Origin: Protula sp. h YS-2021
Taxonomy: Eukaryota > Annelida > Polychaeta > Sabellida > Serpulidae
NCBI GenBank assembly: GCA_949752745.1
Contig: OX457025.1
Coordinates: 52,919,869-52,983,868, forward strand
Direction: 5' to 3'
DNA length: 64,000 nt
Shown piece after piece: positions 30,758 through 41,588 of the stretch; positions within the stretch are counted from its first letter, which is position 1, and each line of letters starts with the position of its first letter. The notes beneath the pieces were generated by a model, which saw nothing but the letters and a program-made list of their open reading frames with translations, did not search any database and was not told where the DNA came from. The translations under genes and the position numbers were made by a program.

Positions 30758-32084
30758 AACTCGCTCCTTGAGCTTTTGGATATATGTTAATAATGCCACT
30801 TTAAAGAGTTCTGTGCAGACTGCATTTAACTATTTTTGGTAAGTGCTTTTCTGCTTTTCTTAGGTATTTATGAAATTTTTTTATTTAAAAAGCTTTATTC
30901 TTACATGTTTTTTCACGGACTAATTTTGTTTCCTATATATTTTTGTACATTTACTATATCTGACATAGCTGGATTGGTTTTGAAGTTGAATTAAAGAGAA
31001 GAGTGTAAAAAGGGCTAAAATAGCGTTTGATGCGGTAACAGTGCTGTCAAATGAATAACTGACAGTACTAAGATTGACTGTTCTGCGTTGAGAAGCGATG
31101 GTAAATCCGAACACGTAGGTGGCCCCATCTTCTCACGGATACAAGCTTCCAACAGCTCCTAAACACACCCAAAAATCCTCAGCCTGCCCCCTTGAATAAG
31201 ACTGCACATGGCCACACTTTCTCACGGTAATACATTGATTAAGCTGTCAGTCATCCAGAGCTTCTCTTTGAACTCCGTGATCGTATTGATCGCACCGAGA
31301 TTTGCTTGCCGCTGCAGTGGTGCCTTGATGAAATGAGGCTGTTTGATTGGTTCGTGGGTTTGAGCGGGGGCTATCAGGTCACCAGCTGCCTCTGGTCACA
31401 GGCTTCAGTCGTGAGAAAACGCTGACTGAACAAAAGCTAAAAAAGTTTTAAAGTGATTTTTTTGGAATAGCAAGTTAATTTATGATAATTAACCAAACGA
31501 AGGTGAGATTATATGAAACATGTATACATGTATACTGATATGCTACGGTATATAAAACTGAGTGTAAAATGTAGTTCAGAATATATTAAATGTTAAACGA
31601 AAACAATTTTGTAATTCTGTCTAAAAATGGAAGCAGTAAAATGCAGGAAGAGAGAAAGGTTTTTATTGAAAGAAAATATACTTAGAAGACTAAGTACGTG
31701 AAACCTTAAAAACGACAGAATAAAAACGAGTTTTGCGTATTGGAACTGTATTTACACATGTCGAGGCAAAATGAAATATTCCAGTGCTGAAAGTAATATC
31801 TTACATAACAGGGTTCGAAAGGGAACACAGTAGCCGCTGTATAAGCCAAATCACAATTTAGGCTTTCCGAATAAAATGCGCGAAAATTCTGCGTTTCGAA
31901 TTTCTTTTTTAGGTTCCGAGTATAAGCTGTATCTGCTATGATTCATCGATATTTTTCTATCATTTCTTTCATTTTTTTACCCGGTTTCTTCTCAAATCGA
32001 AATTCAGAATCCTTGCGCCTTTTGTTCGAAGCACTCAAAGTGTGGTTTGGCTTATTGTATTGATTTCGACTTTTTCCCTTGCAG
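30758..32084. other. Non-coding stretch
   Basis: AT-rich, no motif recognised apart from a GC-richer patch at about 31,120-31,420 without an open frame of note. Confidence 0.4.
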
Positions 32085-32114
32085 GAATGGAGTTGACAAA
32101 GAGGAGTGTGATAG
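32085..32114 (+). CDS. Short exon with possible start codon, spliced to the PWWP-like exon
   Basis: A 30-base segment lies between a TTTTTCCCTTGCAG acceptor and a GTGGGT donor. Its only open frame contains an ATG at 32087 (MELTKRSVI), and the leftover base is exactly what the exon at 32331 needs to continue into its PWWP-like motif. The ATG may be an internal Met, since an acceptor precedes it. Evidence is splice signals plus phase. Confidence 0.4.
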
Positions 32115-32330
32115 GTGGGTGTTATATTTGTACACAGTGCCAATTGGTTTAATGGTGCAAAATGCCAGTAATAAAATCTTAAATTGTATCTATTTTTTCT
32201 GAAATATGCTATGTTTTGTTCCATTTCAAACGTAACAGGGCTTTTATTCTTAGCTCTCCATGTGTTACATGATTCTAAATACACTGAATCTCTTTTGCTG
32301 TGATGTTAATATTTTGCACTTTTCTTGCAG

Positions 32331-32448
32331 AAGATTTCTCTAATGGCAAAATTATTTGGGCGCCGGTAGATCCTATCTGGTGGCCAGGATTCATGACGAA
32401 GGCTTGTTTAGACAGCGTCAGGGTGCAGTTTTGGTCCGACTGCACAGA
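32331..32448 (+). CDS. PWWP-like domain exon
   Basis: It is bounded by TTTCTTGCAG and a strong GTGAGT donor. It encodes DFSNGKIIWAPVDPIWWPGF then MTKACLDSVRVQFWSDCTE. The G-x-I-I-W-A...WWPG pattern is the beta-barrel core of PWWP domains, which bind methylated histone tails and DNA. Only the first half of a PWWP domain would be present; the rest should be in another exon that I did not find. It lies on the same strand as the recombinase-like exons, but its exit phase (two bases over) does not fit the exon at 33,622, so membership in the same transcript is uncertain. Confidence 0.5.
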
Positions 32449-33359
32449 GTGAGTGGCTTTAAATTTAATCTTTCATTGTAAAACCACCACTGTATTGCGT
32501 TTATTTATGATTTAAGAGTAATTCGTGGTATTTTCAATGACAGATTTTCAACGTTAATGTGACCCGCTGGCAGTTTGACGTGTTGTTAAAAATAGCAAGT
32601 CAACACTGTTGATTCCTGACAATTTTGTATGATTCATTTTAATAGTGTTAATTTGCAGTATTTCATGTATTGCCTCTTTTTATTTCTGTATTTCTCTATG
32701 TATCTGTATTTTGTTTATTTCATTTTGTTAGTTTTTTTCTGGTTAGGCGTAAACCTAACGGACAATGATTCTGTAGGTTTTCAAATCATTGTTCTCCGTT
32801 TTAGCTTGTGTTTCATTCCAACAAAATGGAGACTCTTGTGACAGATCATCGGGTGTGCAGTCCGTTGTAATTTGTGGTTGAACCACCCCCTTCCGCCTCC
32901 CCATCGCCACAATAAAAAAGGTTTTGTAGGTTTTAGTTATATGGCAGGGAAGCTGTCAGACGAGTGCATTCTGTGTAGTGCGATCTCTAAGTCGGATGAG
33001 TAACCACTGTAGAGTGAGATCTTCATGTCCGATGAGTGGTCACTTTAGAGAGTAACATTTGTTTGATTGTCTGCTGCTGTCCTTAAAAATGCATCCATGC
33101 GTCCCTGATTTTTCTGCCTTTTAATCTGAGCGGCGGTCTCTCCAGCGTGTATTTGAAGTTCTGTACTAAATTTTGGTTCGACTATTCTTATTTTTCGGTG
33201 TTTAGCTAATATATATTTTTTCTGTGTGGTTGGACGCAGAAAGGAACGGTCATTGACTCTGTAGGTTTTCAAATAATTGTTCTCCGTGTTAGTTTGTGTT
33301 TCATTCCAACAAAATGTAGAGTATTCTTATTTTTACGGTGGTTAGCTAATATATTTTTT

Positions 33360-33568
33360 TTCTGTGTGGAAGATCGTGGGTTCATATCCCGGTCGGGTCA
33401 TACGTAGTTTTTTTTTAAATTGGGTTTCTTCCTTGCTACCCTGTGAGGCACTCCACATGTAAGGATTAGAAGGAGGGCTGGAATGCCCCATTTCGGTATA
33501 ATGTGGCAGGGGGATCCCGACATGACCATAGCAGTTAAAAGGGATCTAAAGAACAGTACAATACATAT
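33360..33568 (+). mobile_element. tRNA-derived SINE, 5'-truncated
   Basis: B-box-like GGGTTCATATCCCGGTC, then the family body and an ACAGTACAATAC tail. It sits at the position equivalent to the SINE at 7,065-7,278, so it was present before the segment duplicated. Confidence 0.75.
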
Positions 33569-33621
33569 AAAAAAATACCAGCATATACCAACACATAAAA
33601 CATTGTCTATTTTTCTTCCAG

Positions 33622-33796
33622 AAATAGTTCGAGCAGACAGAGAAAGGCAAATAGCTGCTCTAGAAGCTGAGTATGCCATGGAATTGGAATTACTGATTCT
33701 TTCTAGAGCGCAAAGCCCAGTCACAGATGACAGCGAAGAGTGTCTTCCGGACTTTGGCGACAAGCAAACTGAAGAAGACTTTAATGACATAGGGGT
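33622..33796 (+). CDS. Recombinase-like gene exon after the catalytic core (copy 2)
   Basis: TTTTTCTTCCAG acceptor, same entry phase as the 7,335 exon. It encodes IVRADRERQIAALEAEYAME then LELLILSRAQSPVTDDSEEC and LPDFGDKQTEEDFNDIG. The differences from copy 1 are mostly conservative and there is no frameshift. The donor has drifted: the equivalent position reads ATAGGGGTATAA, where a GT is still available two bases later. It could be a mutually exclusive exon or the functional one, since the C-terminal exon lies just downstream. Confidence 0.55.
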
Positions 33797-34084
33797 ATAA
33801 AATGTACTTTCCTATCGAAATTGGAAGGTCAGTTCCGTGCTTGATATGTGTTTAACGCATATTCTTTTAATGGCAACCATATTTTCTATTTGTTTTAGCA
33901 TTGGCTCTCAATCAGACAATATTCGATGTGAATAAACCTTTAAAACAATGAGAATCATAGCTGAATCATAGCTGCTGGAAGAAATTGCATGTAAGTGTTC
34001 CAAAACGATCTGTTCCAATATTTTTGAATGGCTGAAGCAATTATGCTATTTGTAGCCTATTGGTATTTCATTTTTTCATTTTAG

Positions 34085-34316
34085 AGATTTACCATAGACG
34101 TGAAAAAGCCAAAGTGGTAGAGTTTACATGACCATTGAAGACAATGCCGAAATTGAACAGCTGTTTAAAGACTTTTTGGAAAAGGACGAAACACCAAGTA
34201 TCGCGCAAATTGAAGAACATCAGAGAAAATCCACAAATATTAAAATTTATGACCCTAAAAAAATTCAGAAGAAAGTGTCATGGCTTAGAAACCGACACAA
34301 ATATTTAAAATAGTTT
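34085..34316 (+). CDS. C-terminal exon with SANT/Myb-like helices
   Basis: It follows a TTTTTTCATTTTAG acceptor. From 34128 the frame reads MTIEDNAEIEQLFKDFLEKD then ETPSIAQIEEHQRKSTNIKI and KKIQKKVSWLRNRHKYLK, stop at 34314-34316 region. The pattern E-N-A..F..F......PS..I......KI..KV..L is what I remember at the C terminus of this zinc-finger/recombinase-like family. The preceding bases are open in another frame (EKAKVVEFT), so a one-base slip lies near 34,130. It is probably the last exon of the gene interrupted by the retrotransposon block. Confidence 0.45.
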
Positions 34317-34719
34317 GAAAGAAAACATCGTCGAGCGAGTGAATGATTTCCTTGAATGTTTTTAATGTGAACGATATGTTTCCGTTGAATTCTGCCTTTA
34401 AACTCAAATCCGTCTCAACTTTGAACTAGGCATGTGCTTTCTGAAGTCAAACATTGATATTTTAAGTTTATTATTAGCGAACATGTATGCACTGTTCTTG
34501 ACTATTTTGTTTTAGATAGATTTTCGTTTAAAGGCACCGTTTTCACGTTATGCTTGCAAAGGCGTGCGGTTTACGTGTTTTGTACATCTAAGAGTCTTTT
34601 TGCGTATAAGATACCAGCATAATTTATTGCTATTACAGAAAACTTCTTGGAAGGCGGGCATTGCCTTGGCACGTACCGATGACTGGCTGGCAAAGCAAAG
34701 TAAACCAGTGTCCACTGCT

Positions 34720-34985
34720 ATTACCTTGTCGAATGTCGTTAGCGTTACAGTGTCTCCGTTTCTTTATGGCTTTAAACTCAAATCCGTCTCAGGTTTGAAT
34801 TGAGGAGTGTTATTTTGGAATTGAAATATTGATAGCAATTTCTTGAGATTTACTGCCTAAAGTTTATTTTCAGCATTGTCTTCTGCAGACGCGTGTGTTT
34901 AAAGGTATTTCTGTCATGGAAACTTTTATCAAAATCAGTGTTTTTTTGCGTATACCACCCAACATTTTATATTGTTCGAAGAAAG
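34720..34985 (+). repeat. Partial copy of the Helitron-like element 5' region
   Basis: AAACTCAAATCCGTCTCAGG through the TTTTCAGCATTGTCTTCTGC and ACCACCCAACATT motifs match 35,400-35,620 and 39,735-39,930, then similarity stops. A second, weaker trace of the first motif is near 34,400. Confidence 0.7.
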
Positions 34986-35290
34986 GCTTTGCTTTTTGAC
35001 AGAACAGTTGGTGTCTGGCCAGGATTAACTAACTGCGAGAATGACCTGTATTATCTCCAACAAGAGAGGCAACGTAGCGATGACGTTCTCACAAAAAGAT
35101 TCTGTGCTCAGTTTTTTTCGATAATTAAACAGAACAAATCTTACGCAAGGGTTCTCTTTGGCTTTTATTTTTAATTTTTAAGGGTTAGCTTAGGTACCGC
35201 GGCGAGGCCTATTAATTTTTCTGACTTTTACAAAAAAAGGCAACGGGTTAGTAGTCATCCATAAAATGCAACAAGCCACATTTTTCTAGA

Positions 35291-37515
35291 GTTAGCAAAT
35301 GACAAATATTTGCTAGCTCTAGTTTCTAGTTTCTTATTTATAAAGTCTGTTGAATGGCGCCAATATCATGTCGAATGTCGTTAGCAATCGAGTGCCTCAG
35401 TTCAGTAATGGGCTTAAACTCAAATCCATCTCAGGTTTGAATTGAGGAGTGTTATCTCGGAATTAAAATATTGATAGCAATTTCTTGAGATTTACTGCCT
35501 AAAGTGTATTTTCAGCACTGTCTTCTGCAGACCCGTGTGTTTAAAGGTATTTCTGTCACGGAAACGTTTATCAAAATCAGTGTTTTTTGCGCACACCACC
35601 CAACATTATATATTGTTTTAAGCTTATGGACAGTTTTTAGTTTCTTAATTGTTAAATATGTTGAATGACGCAAATATGATGTCAAAAGTCGTTGGCTATG
35701 GAGTGTTTCTATTTACTAATAATGACTTTAAACTAAATTCCGCCTCAAGTTGGCATTGAGGAATATTCAGGAACTGACCAATTGATAGAAATTTGCTTTT
35801 TAATATGTTTATTTATTAATGGAAAAAGTAACAGAAACAAGCAAATTATTTATTTCATTGTATTATTAACGTGCCTGTGTGATAACATAATTTTTTAATA
35901 TCTAAATTTAGAGTGTACTCGATTTTCAGCAAATAAAATATAATGAAATCTACTTACTTTATCTTATTTTTACTTTAAAAAATTCCTAAAATAACTGAAA
36001 AATCTTACAAAAAGGCGCAGACTAAAATATGCGACCGCTTGGAAATGCTTTAAAGTATTGTAGCTTATATTTTAAGGCATTTCCAAACGGTATTTTATTT
36101 TAGGTATGATTGTTCGTTGTGGGATTAAAAAATGTCCGTTTAAAAAACAAGAATTGGTATGTCCTGCCTTTGTGGGGTTGTTCATTTTGAAACCCACCAA
36201 AATTACAGACGGACGTGATTACTTCAAGTACGAAACGTCTTTGTGCGTTTAGGAACTACTTTTCTCCGTACGTCTTGTGATATTTTGATTTTTCGTCCGT
36301 ACATTGTGTGATATTTTGATTTTGACGTCCGTGCGTTGTGTGATATTTCTAACCCAATGTCGAACGGACATAAACGCACAACGACCTCTGGTACGCAGAC
36401 CTGAGTAACCACACAACGTCGCTCTGAACTTACCTGGCGTCCGTCTTCGATTAAACGCATAAGGTACCTCTTGTTGGTAGAGCCGTCCGTCCGTCCGCCT
36501 GTCCGCAGTGAGTTCTTATAAAATTAATGAGTCGATTTTTCTTAAAACATACATACATACTGGAGTACATGTCTAAATGATGTCCGTTTTACTTTTTTTT
36601 CGTTTCCTTAATAATTCTTTTTTTGGCAAATTTTTGAACTTAGGAGTAGGGGTGGGGGTGTGTTTTTCATTTTGGCAGGCTATATCTCCAAAACGGTTTG
36701 TTGGATTAGGCTGAAACGTGGCAAGAACAACACATATATAGTGCAAATGTTTACTGCGAAGTGTTTTTTTTTTTCGCCGTAAATGTATTTTTGGCGAATT
36801 TTTTAATTTTTGATTTTGAACTTTTTTGGCTATATTGTTGTGATATCTCCGAAACGGTTTCTTGGATTAGGTTGAAACTTAGAAAGAAGGACTCACAAAA
36901 CGTGTAAATGTTTACTGCGAAGTTTTTTTCATTTCCGTGCAAAATGTATTTTTGGCGAATTTTAAATTTTTGATTTTGGGCTTTTTTGGCCATATTGTTG
37001 CGATATCTCCGAAACGGTTTCTTGGATTAGGTTGAAACTTAGAAAGAAGGACTCACAAAACGTGTAAATGTTTACTGCGAAGTTTTTTTGCATTTCCGTG
37101 CAAAATGTATTTTTGGCGAATTTTAAATTTTTGATTTTGGGCTTTTTTGGCCATATTGTTGCGATATCTCCGAAACGGTTTCTTGGATTAGGTTGAAACT
37201 TAGAAAGAAGTACTCACAATACGTGTAAATGTTTACTGCGAAGTTTTTTTCATTTCCGTGCAAAATGTATTTTTGGCGAATTTTAAATTTTTGATTTTGG
37301 GCTTTCTTGGCCATATTATTGCGATATCTCCGAAACAATTTGTTGGATTATACTGATACATGGCAGGAAGAACCCATATGTAGTGGAAATGTTTACTGCG
37401 AAAACTTTCTTCATTTTCTGTAAAAATGTCTTTTTGGTGATTTTTTGGGATGACTGTTTGGGGGGTGGGGATACATATCCGTTTTTTGTTTTAACAAAAA
37501 CACAGGCCAGTCTAG
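35291..37515 (+). mobile_element. Non-autonomous Helitron-like element with internal satellite (copy 1)
   Basis: Homology with the element at 39,613 starts at GTTAGCAAATGACAAA and ends at GGCCAGTCTAG. The left end forms a short inverted repeat (TTAGCAAAT / ATTTGCTAG). The right end has a hairpin GTTTTTGTTTTAACAAAAAC followed by eight or nine bases and CTAG, then T, as expected for a Helitron 3' end. A ~160-bp satellite fills 36,665-37,430. A large internal hairpin (arms around GGAAATGCTT) is near 36,040-36,090. It encodes no replicase, so it would depend on another element. Small minus-strand open frames are satellite by-products. Confidence 0.65.
36665..37430. repeat. ~160-bp satellite inside Helitron-like element (copy 1), about five units
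   Basis: Each unit holds GCGATATCTCCGAAACGG, TTGGATTAGG.TGAAAC and AATGTTTACTGCGAAG. Spacing between CTTTTTTGGC landmarks is 160, 161 and 160 bp. Units two to four are nearly identical; the outer ones are more diverged. Confidence 0.9.
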
Positions 37516-38296
37516 TTTATTTGTAATTTCTTAAAGTATATTTCGATACTGTAGCCTGCTTTCGTGTTATTTTGACGATGACACCATTTGAAATAATAAT
37601 AGAAAACTGATCAAAGGCTGGAGCTCCGCTATGTAATACACATAAAAAGAGCAATAAGATTTCAACTTGGATATTCCTTTAGAAATAAACCCCAGCCTGT
37701 CTTTGGGGTGCATTGAAATTCAAACAACAAAAGAACAGGGTTATATCCAGTGCATGAATCCCGGACCGAAACTCCCCCACGAACCAATCTCCTTTTTCTG
37801 CAGGTACAGGAACGAACCCCTGTTTTTATTTAAATGTTATAAAGGAGAATATTTTTATTGTCGCTTCAAATTTATGTAAAACCATGAAATTGCAATTGCT
37901 AGTACCTCGTGTCATCTAAATTCAGATTATAATTCTTAATCCTCAAGATTAATCTCAAGATTAACACCATTACTTGCATTACATGTATTGCATTATAAGT
38001 AGTTCTATTGTGTTGTACGCTCATATTTTACACAACAATATTAAAAAAACATTAAAATTTGAAACAGCATTTCTTACCCACTAAAAATAGGAATATTTCA
38101 GAAATTATATTATATTATCCATTTTATTTTGCCCTTAAAATTTAAATATTGGTTCAAATAACACTCATCTTCAAGTAGAAATGAACTGATTTGTCTGGCA
38201 ACACTGTTCTTTGTATTTTGACTGGCAGCATTAAATTATTAATCTTCTTCGCCGTTTTGGCAGTCGCCATTTTATCCGGGACCATATATCGTTTGA
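37516..38296. other. Non-coding stretch
   Basis: AT-rich, no motif recognised. GCCGTTTTGGCAGTCGCCATTTTA at 38,251-38,274 has a CGCCATTTTA core resembling a YY1-type site, a weak observation. Small open frame 37,667-37,879 shows no motif. Confidence 0.35.
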
Positions 38297-38350
38297 TTAA
38301 ATGTCGGGGCACCCTTCGACTAATTGAACCCTAAAATTGCTGTAACTCAC

Positions 38351-38506
38351 CTCTAAGATCCAAGCGAGAGTTTCAGTGCGCATCCAAGGCTGAATTTCTT
38401 CTTGTATTTTACTGAAACATTCTTCAGATGGCATGTACTCCCGTTCAATCCTAATCATTTGTTCCAATACTTTAACAGACTTCAGAACATTATCACAGAT
38501 AGACAC
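38351..38506 (-). CDS. Cyclin-D-like exon (N-terminal cyclin box entry), orphan
   Basis: 52 codons on the minus strand encode VSICDNVLKSVKVLEQMIRI then EREYMPSEECFSKIQEEIQP and WMRTETLAWILE, ending at a GTGAGT donor. The pattern VL...L..E..Y.PS..YF...Q.EI.P.MR......W.LE is the start of D-type cyclins, which activate CDK4/6 in G1. The exon ends after the W-x-L-E codons, where I recall an exon boundary in vertebrate D cyclins. The frame starts at GTG with a TAA four codons upstream and no ATG, and no further cyclin exons appear on this strand down to 29 kb. Probably a captured or relic exon. Confidence 0.6.
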
Positions 38507-39468
38507 GGTATTCTTTTATTTATTAAAATATGATAGATAGAATCCAATCGTTGTGGCTGTTTTGTTTGTATCTATCGGTATCTGCAACAAATCCTTTATT
38601 CGAACAGATTGTCAAGTCTTAAGATTGCCATAAAATACCCACTAACACCATGTTTTATAATGTCATGGATGCTGGATGTGATGGCATAGCCGATGAATTG
38701 GCTGGGATCGTAGCGAGGCTTGGTAGGTTATTTATTATAAGGGCCATTATTTGCTTACAGAATGGTTCACAGTTATTTGCTTACAGAATTGTGGTACCTT
38801 CACAGTAAGTTCACGTTTCGAGTATTAAAAGTTTGAGCATCGTAAATAAAAAGTGTACAGTGCTACGCAAAAGTAAATACAGTCAACTAATTGCTGATTC
38901 ATTGACGCTGTCAAAACATTGACCGATTGAAGCTCATTGAACAGCATGTTAGGAAGCCACGTCATCCAAAACCGGCTTCACACATTTTTCCTTTCAACTC
39001 CTTTGTCTAAGCTCGACGCACAGTGTGAATACAAATTTGCTGCATAAATTAATTGTTATCTTCAGTTGGTCATTTCACGCATCGCACAAAGACATTTATC
39101 TAAAGGTTGTAAAACCTATATAAATTTGATTGATGACCTACTCCAAGAAAGTTAGACTCGGTGCCTTGGCTAAAAGCAGCGTTTTCAGTATGGCTTTTAA
39201 ACATATTAAGCATTTCAGAAAAACCTACATTATCGCATAAATCATCACAAACAAAACTAAATACATGTAATAAAACTACTACAGTGGGGAGGGCCGGTAA
39301 CTCATCCAAGAGATGACGCACCTCTACTACAACTGGCCGGTAAGTGATCTAGAATTCAAGAAAATTTTGTGTGACCTGAATCTCTGGCAAACAAATGACG
39401 CTCATTACGAGTGAAACTTTTGGCGTATCATTAGTGATGTCTTACGGTGTTTGTTGTCATAGTTACAG
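38507..39468. other. Non-coding stretch
   Basis: No supported exon. A minus-strand open frame at 39,100-39,321 has no motif. The sequence AGTTACAG at its end acts as acceptor for the next candidate. Confidence 0.35.
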
Positions 39469-39561
39469 GGCACGGTGAGGGCACTAGCACCCTCTCAGTA
39501 CCCGGACAGGCTCGCCTTCTTCGTCGGCCAGTCACTGCGCAAGGCGTCCAGCTCTGTCTGA
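39469..39561 (+). CDS. Candidate terminal exon, GC-rich
   Basis: After a CATAGTTACAG acceptor, 31 codons including a TGA stop encode GTVRALAPSQYPDRLAFFVG then QSLRKASSSV. The patch is much richer in GC than its surroundings and ends with GC-rich sequence to about 39,610. The peptide is amphipathic and protein-like, but I do not recognise the family. No upstream exon is identified. It lies between the two Helitron-like elements and reads opposite to the cyclin-like exon. Confidence 0.3.
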   Translation, partial: GTVRALAPSQYPDRLAFFVGQSLRKASSSV

Positions 39562-39612
39562 CGTCTTCTCCCTTGACAGCCTGCCAGCCTGTGGATCCGG
39601 ATGCCCCAGGAT

Positions 39613-41588
39613 GTTAGCAAATGACAAAGATTTGCTAACCCTAGTTTTTAATTTCTTGATTATAAAGTCTGTTGAATGGCGCCAATATCACGTCGAATGT
39701 CGTTAGCATTGGAGTGTCTCTCTTCAGTAATGGGCTTAAACTCAAATCCGTCTCAGGTTTGAATTGAGGAGTGTTATCTCGGAATTGAAATATTGATAGC
39801 AATTTCTTGAGATTTACTGCCTAAAGTGTATTTTCAGCATTGTCTTCTGCAGACGCGTGTGTTTAAAGGTATTTCTGTCACGGAAACATTTACCAAAACC
39901 AAATTTTTTTGCGTACACCACCCAACATTATATATTGTTTCAAGCCTATGAACAGTTTTTAGTTTCTTAATTGTTAAATATGTTGTATGGCGCAAATATG
40001 ATGTCAAAAGTCGTTGGCTATGGAGTGTTTCTACTTACTAATAATGACTTTAAACTACATTCCGCCTCAAGCTGGCATTGAGGATTATTATTTAGGAACT
40101 GAACAATTGATAGGAATTTGCTTTTTAATAGAAGGCGTACCACTTGAATATTTAAAAGTATATAAATTATTTCTAAATGAATGTTTATTTATTAATGGAA
40201 AAAGTAACAGAAACAAGCAAATTATTTATTTCATTGTATTTCTAACGTGCCTGTGTGATAACATATTTTTAATATCTAAATTTAGAGTGTACTCAAATTT
40301 CAGCAAATAAAATATAATGAAATCTACTTCCTTTATCTTATTTTTACTTTAAAAAATTCCTAAAATAACTGAAAAATCTTACAAAAAGGCGCAGACTAAA
40401 ATATGCGACCGTTTAGAAATGCTTTAAAGTATTGTAGCTTATATTTTAAGGCATTTCCAAACGGTAATTATTTTAGGTATGATTGTTCGTTGTGGGATTA
40501 AAAAATGTCCGTTTAAAAAACAAGAATTGGTATGTCCTGCCTTTGTGGGGTTGTTCATTTTGAAACCCACCAAAATTACAGACGGACGTGATTACTTCAA
40601 GTACGAAACGTCTTTGTGCGTTTAAGAACTACTTTTCTCCGTACATCTTGTGATATTTTGATTTTACGTCCGTACATTGTGTGATATTTTGATTTTGACG
40701 TCCGTGCGTTGTGTGATATTTCTAATCCAATGTCGAACGGACATAAACGCACAACGACCTCTGGTACGCAGACCTGAGTAACCATACAACGTCGCTCTGC
40801 ACTTACCTGGCGTCCGTCCTCGATTAAACGCATAAGGTACCTCTCGCAGTGAATTCTTATAAAATTAATAAGTCGATTTTTCTCAAAACATACATACTTA
40901 TTGGAGTATATGTCTAGATGATGCCCGTGTTATTTTTTTGCTCCTTCAAAAATTCTATTTTTGTCAAATTTTTAACACGTGGGGGGGGGGGGGGTTCGTG
41001 CATTTTTTCACTTTGGCAGGCTATATCTCCAAAACAGTTCGTTGGATAAGGCTCAGACGTCGCAAGAGGAACACACATATAGCGCGATTGTATGCTGTTA
41101 AGTTTTTCTTCATTTCCGTCGAAAATGTATTTTTGGCGAATTTTTTAATTTTTGATTTTTTGCTTTTTGCGGCATATTGTTGCGATATCTCCGAAACAGT
41201 TTGTTGGATTAGACTGAAACGTACCAAGAAGAACCAACATATAGCTCAAATGTTTACTGTGAAGTTTTTCTTCATTTCCGTTGAAAATGTATTTTTGGCG
41301 ATTTTTTTTTAATTTTTGATTTTTCAGTTGTTTGGCCATATTGCTGCGATATCTCCGAAATAGTTTGTTGGATTCCGCCGCTGAAACGTGGCAAGAAGAA
41401 CACACATATAGCTCAAATGTTCACTGCGAAGTTTTCTTCATATACTCTAAAATGTATTTTGGCGATTTTTTTCAATTTTTGGGCTCGCTAATGTTGTACT
41501 TTTAAGCAAGGAATTTTTTCCACGTGACTGAATGGGGACGGGGGAGACATATCCGTGTTTGTTTCAACAAAAACACTGGCCAGTCTAG
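39613..41588 (+). mobile_element. Non-autonomous Helitron-like element with internal satellite (copy 2)
   Basis: Same ends as copy 1. The left inverted repeat is perfect here (GTTAGCAAAT...ATTTGCTAAC). The right end has a hairpin (GTGTTTGTT / AACAAAAACAC), a short spacer and CTAG followed by T. It is about 250 bp shorter than copy 1, mostly because the satellite has fewer units. A 14-base G run at 40,981 lies just before the satellite. Confidence 0.65.
41005..41480. repeat. ~160-bp satellite inside Helitron-like element (copy 2), about three units
   Basis: Units carry GCGATATCTCCGAAACAG, TTGTTGGATTAGACTGAAAC and AATGTTTACTGTGAAG, spaced about 160-167 bp. They are more diverged from each other than those of copy 1. 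Confidence 0.85.

Larger units (their letters stand above)
32740..33796. repeat. Segment duplicated from 6,425-7,508 (copy 2)
   Basis: Same order as copy 1: TCTGTAGGTTTTCAAATCAT motif, the ATGGAGACTCTTGTGACAGA stretch, a truncated SINE (33,360-33,568) and the exon. Diverged by scattered substitutions and indels. Confidence 0.75.

Noticed and set aside
36751..37338. Minus-strand open frames KIRQKYILHGNEKNF and similar
   Set aside because: They are produced by the ~160-bp satellite and repeat with it; no start, splice or domain signal.
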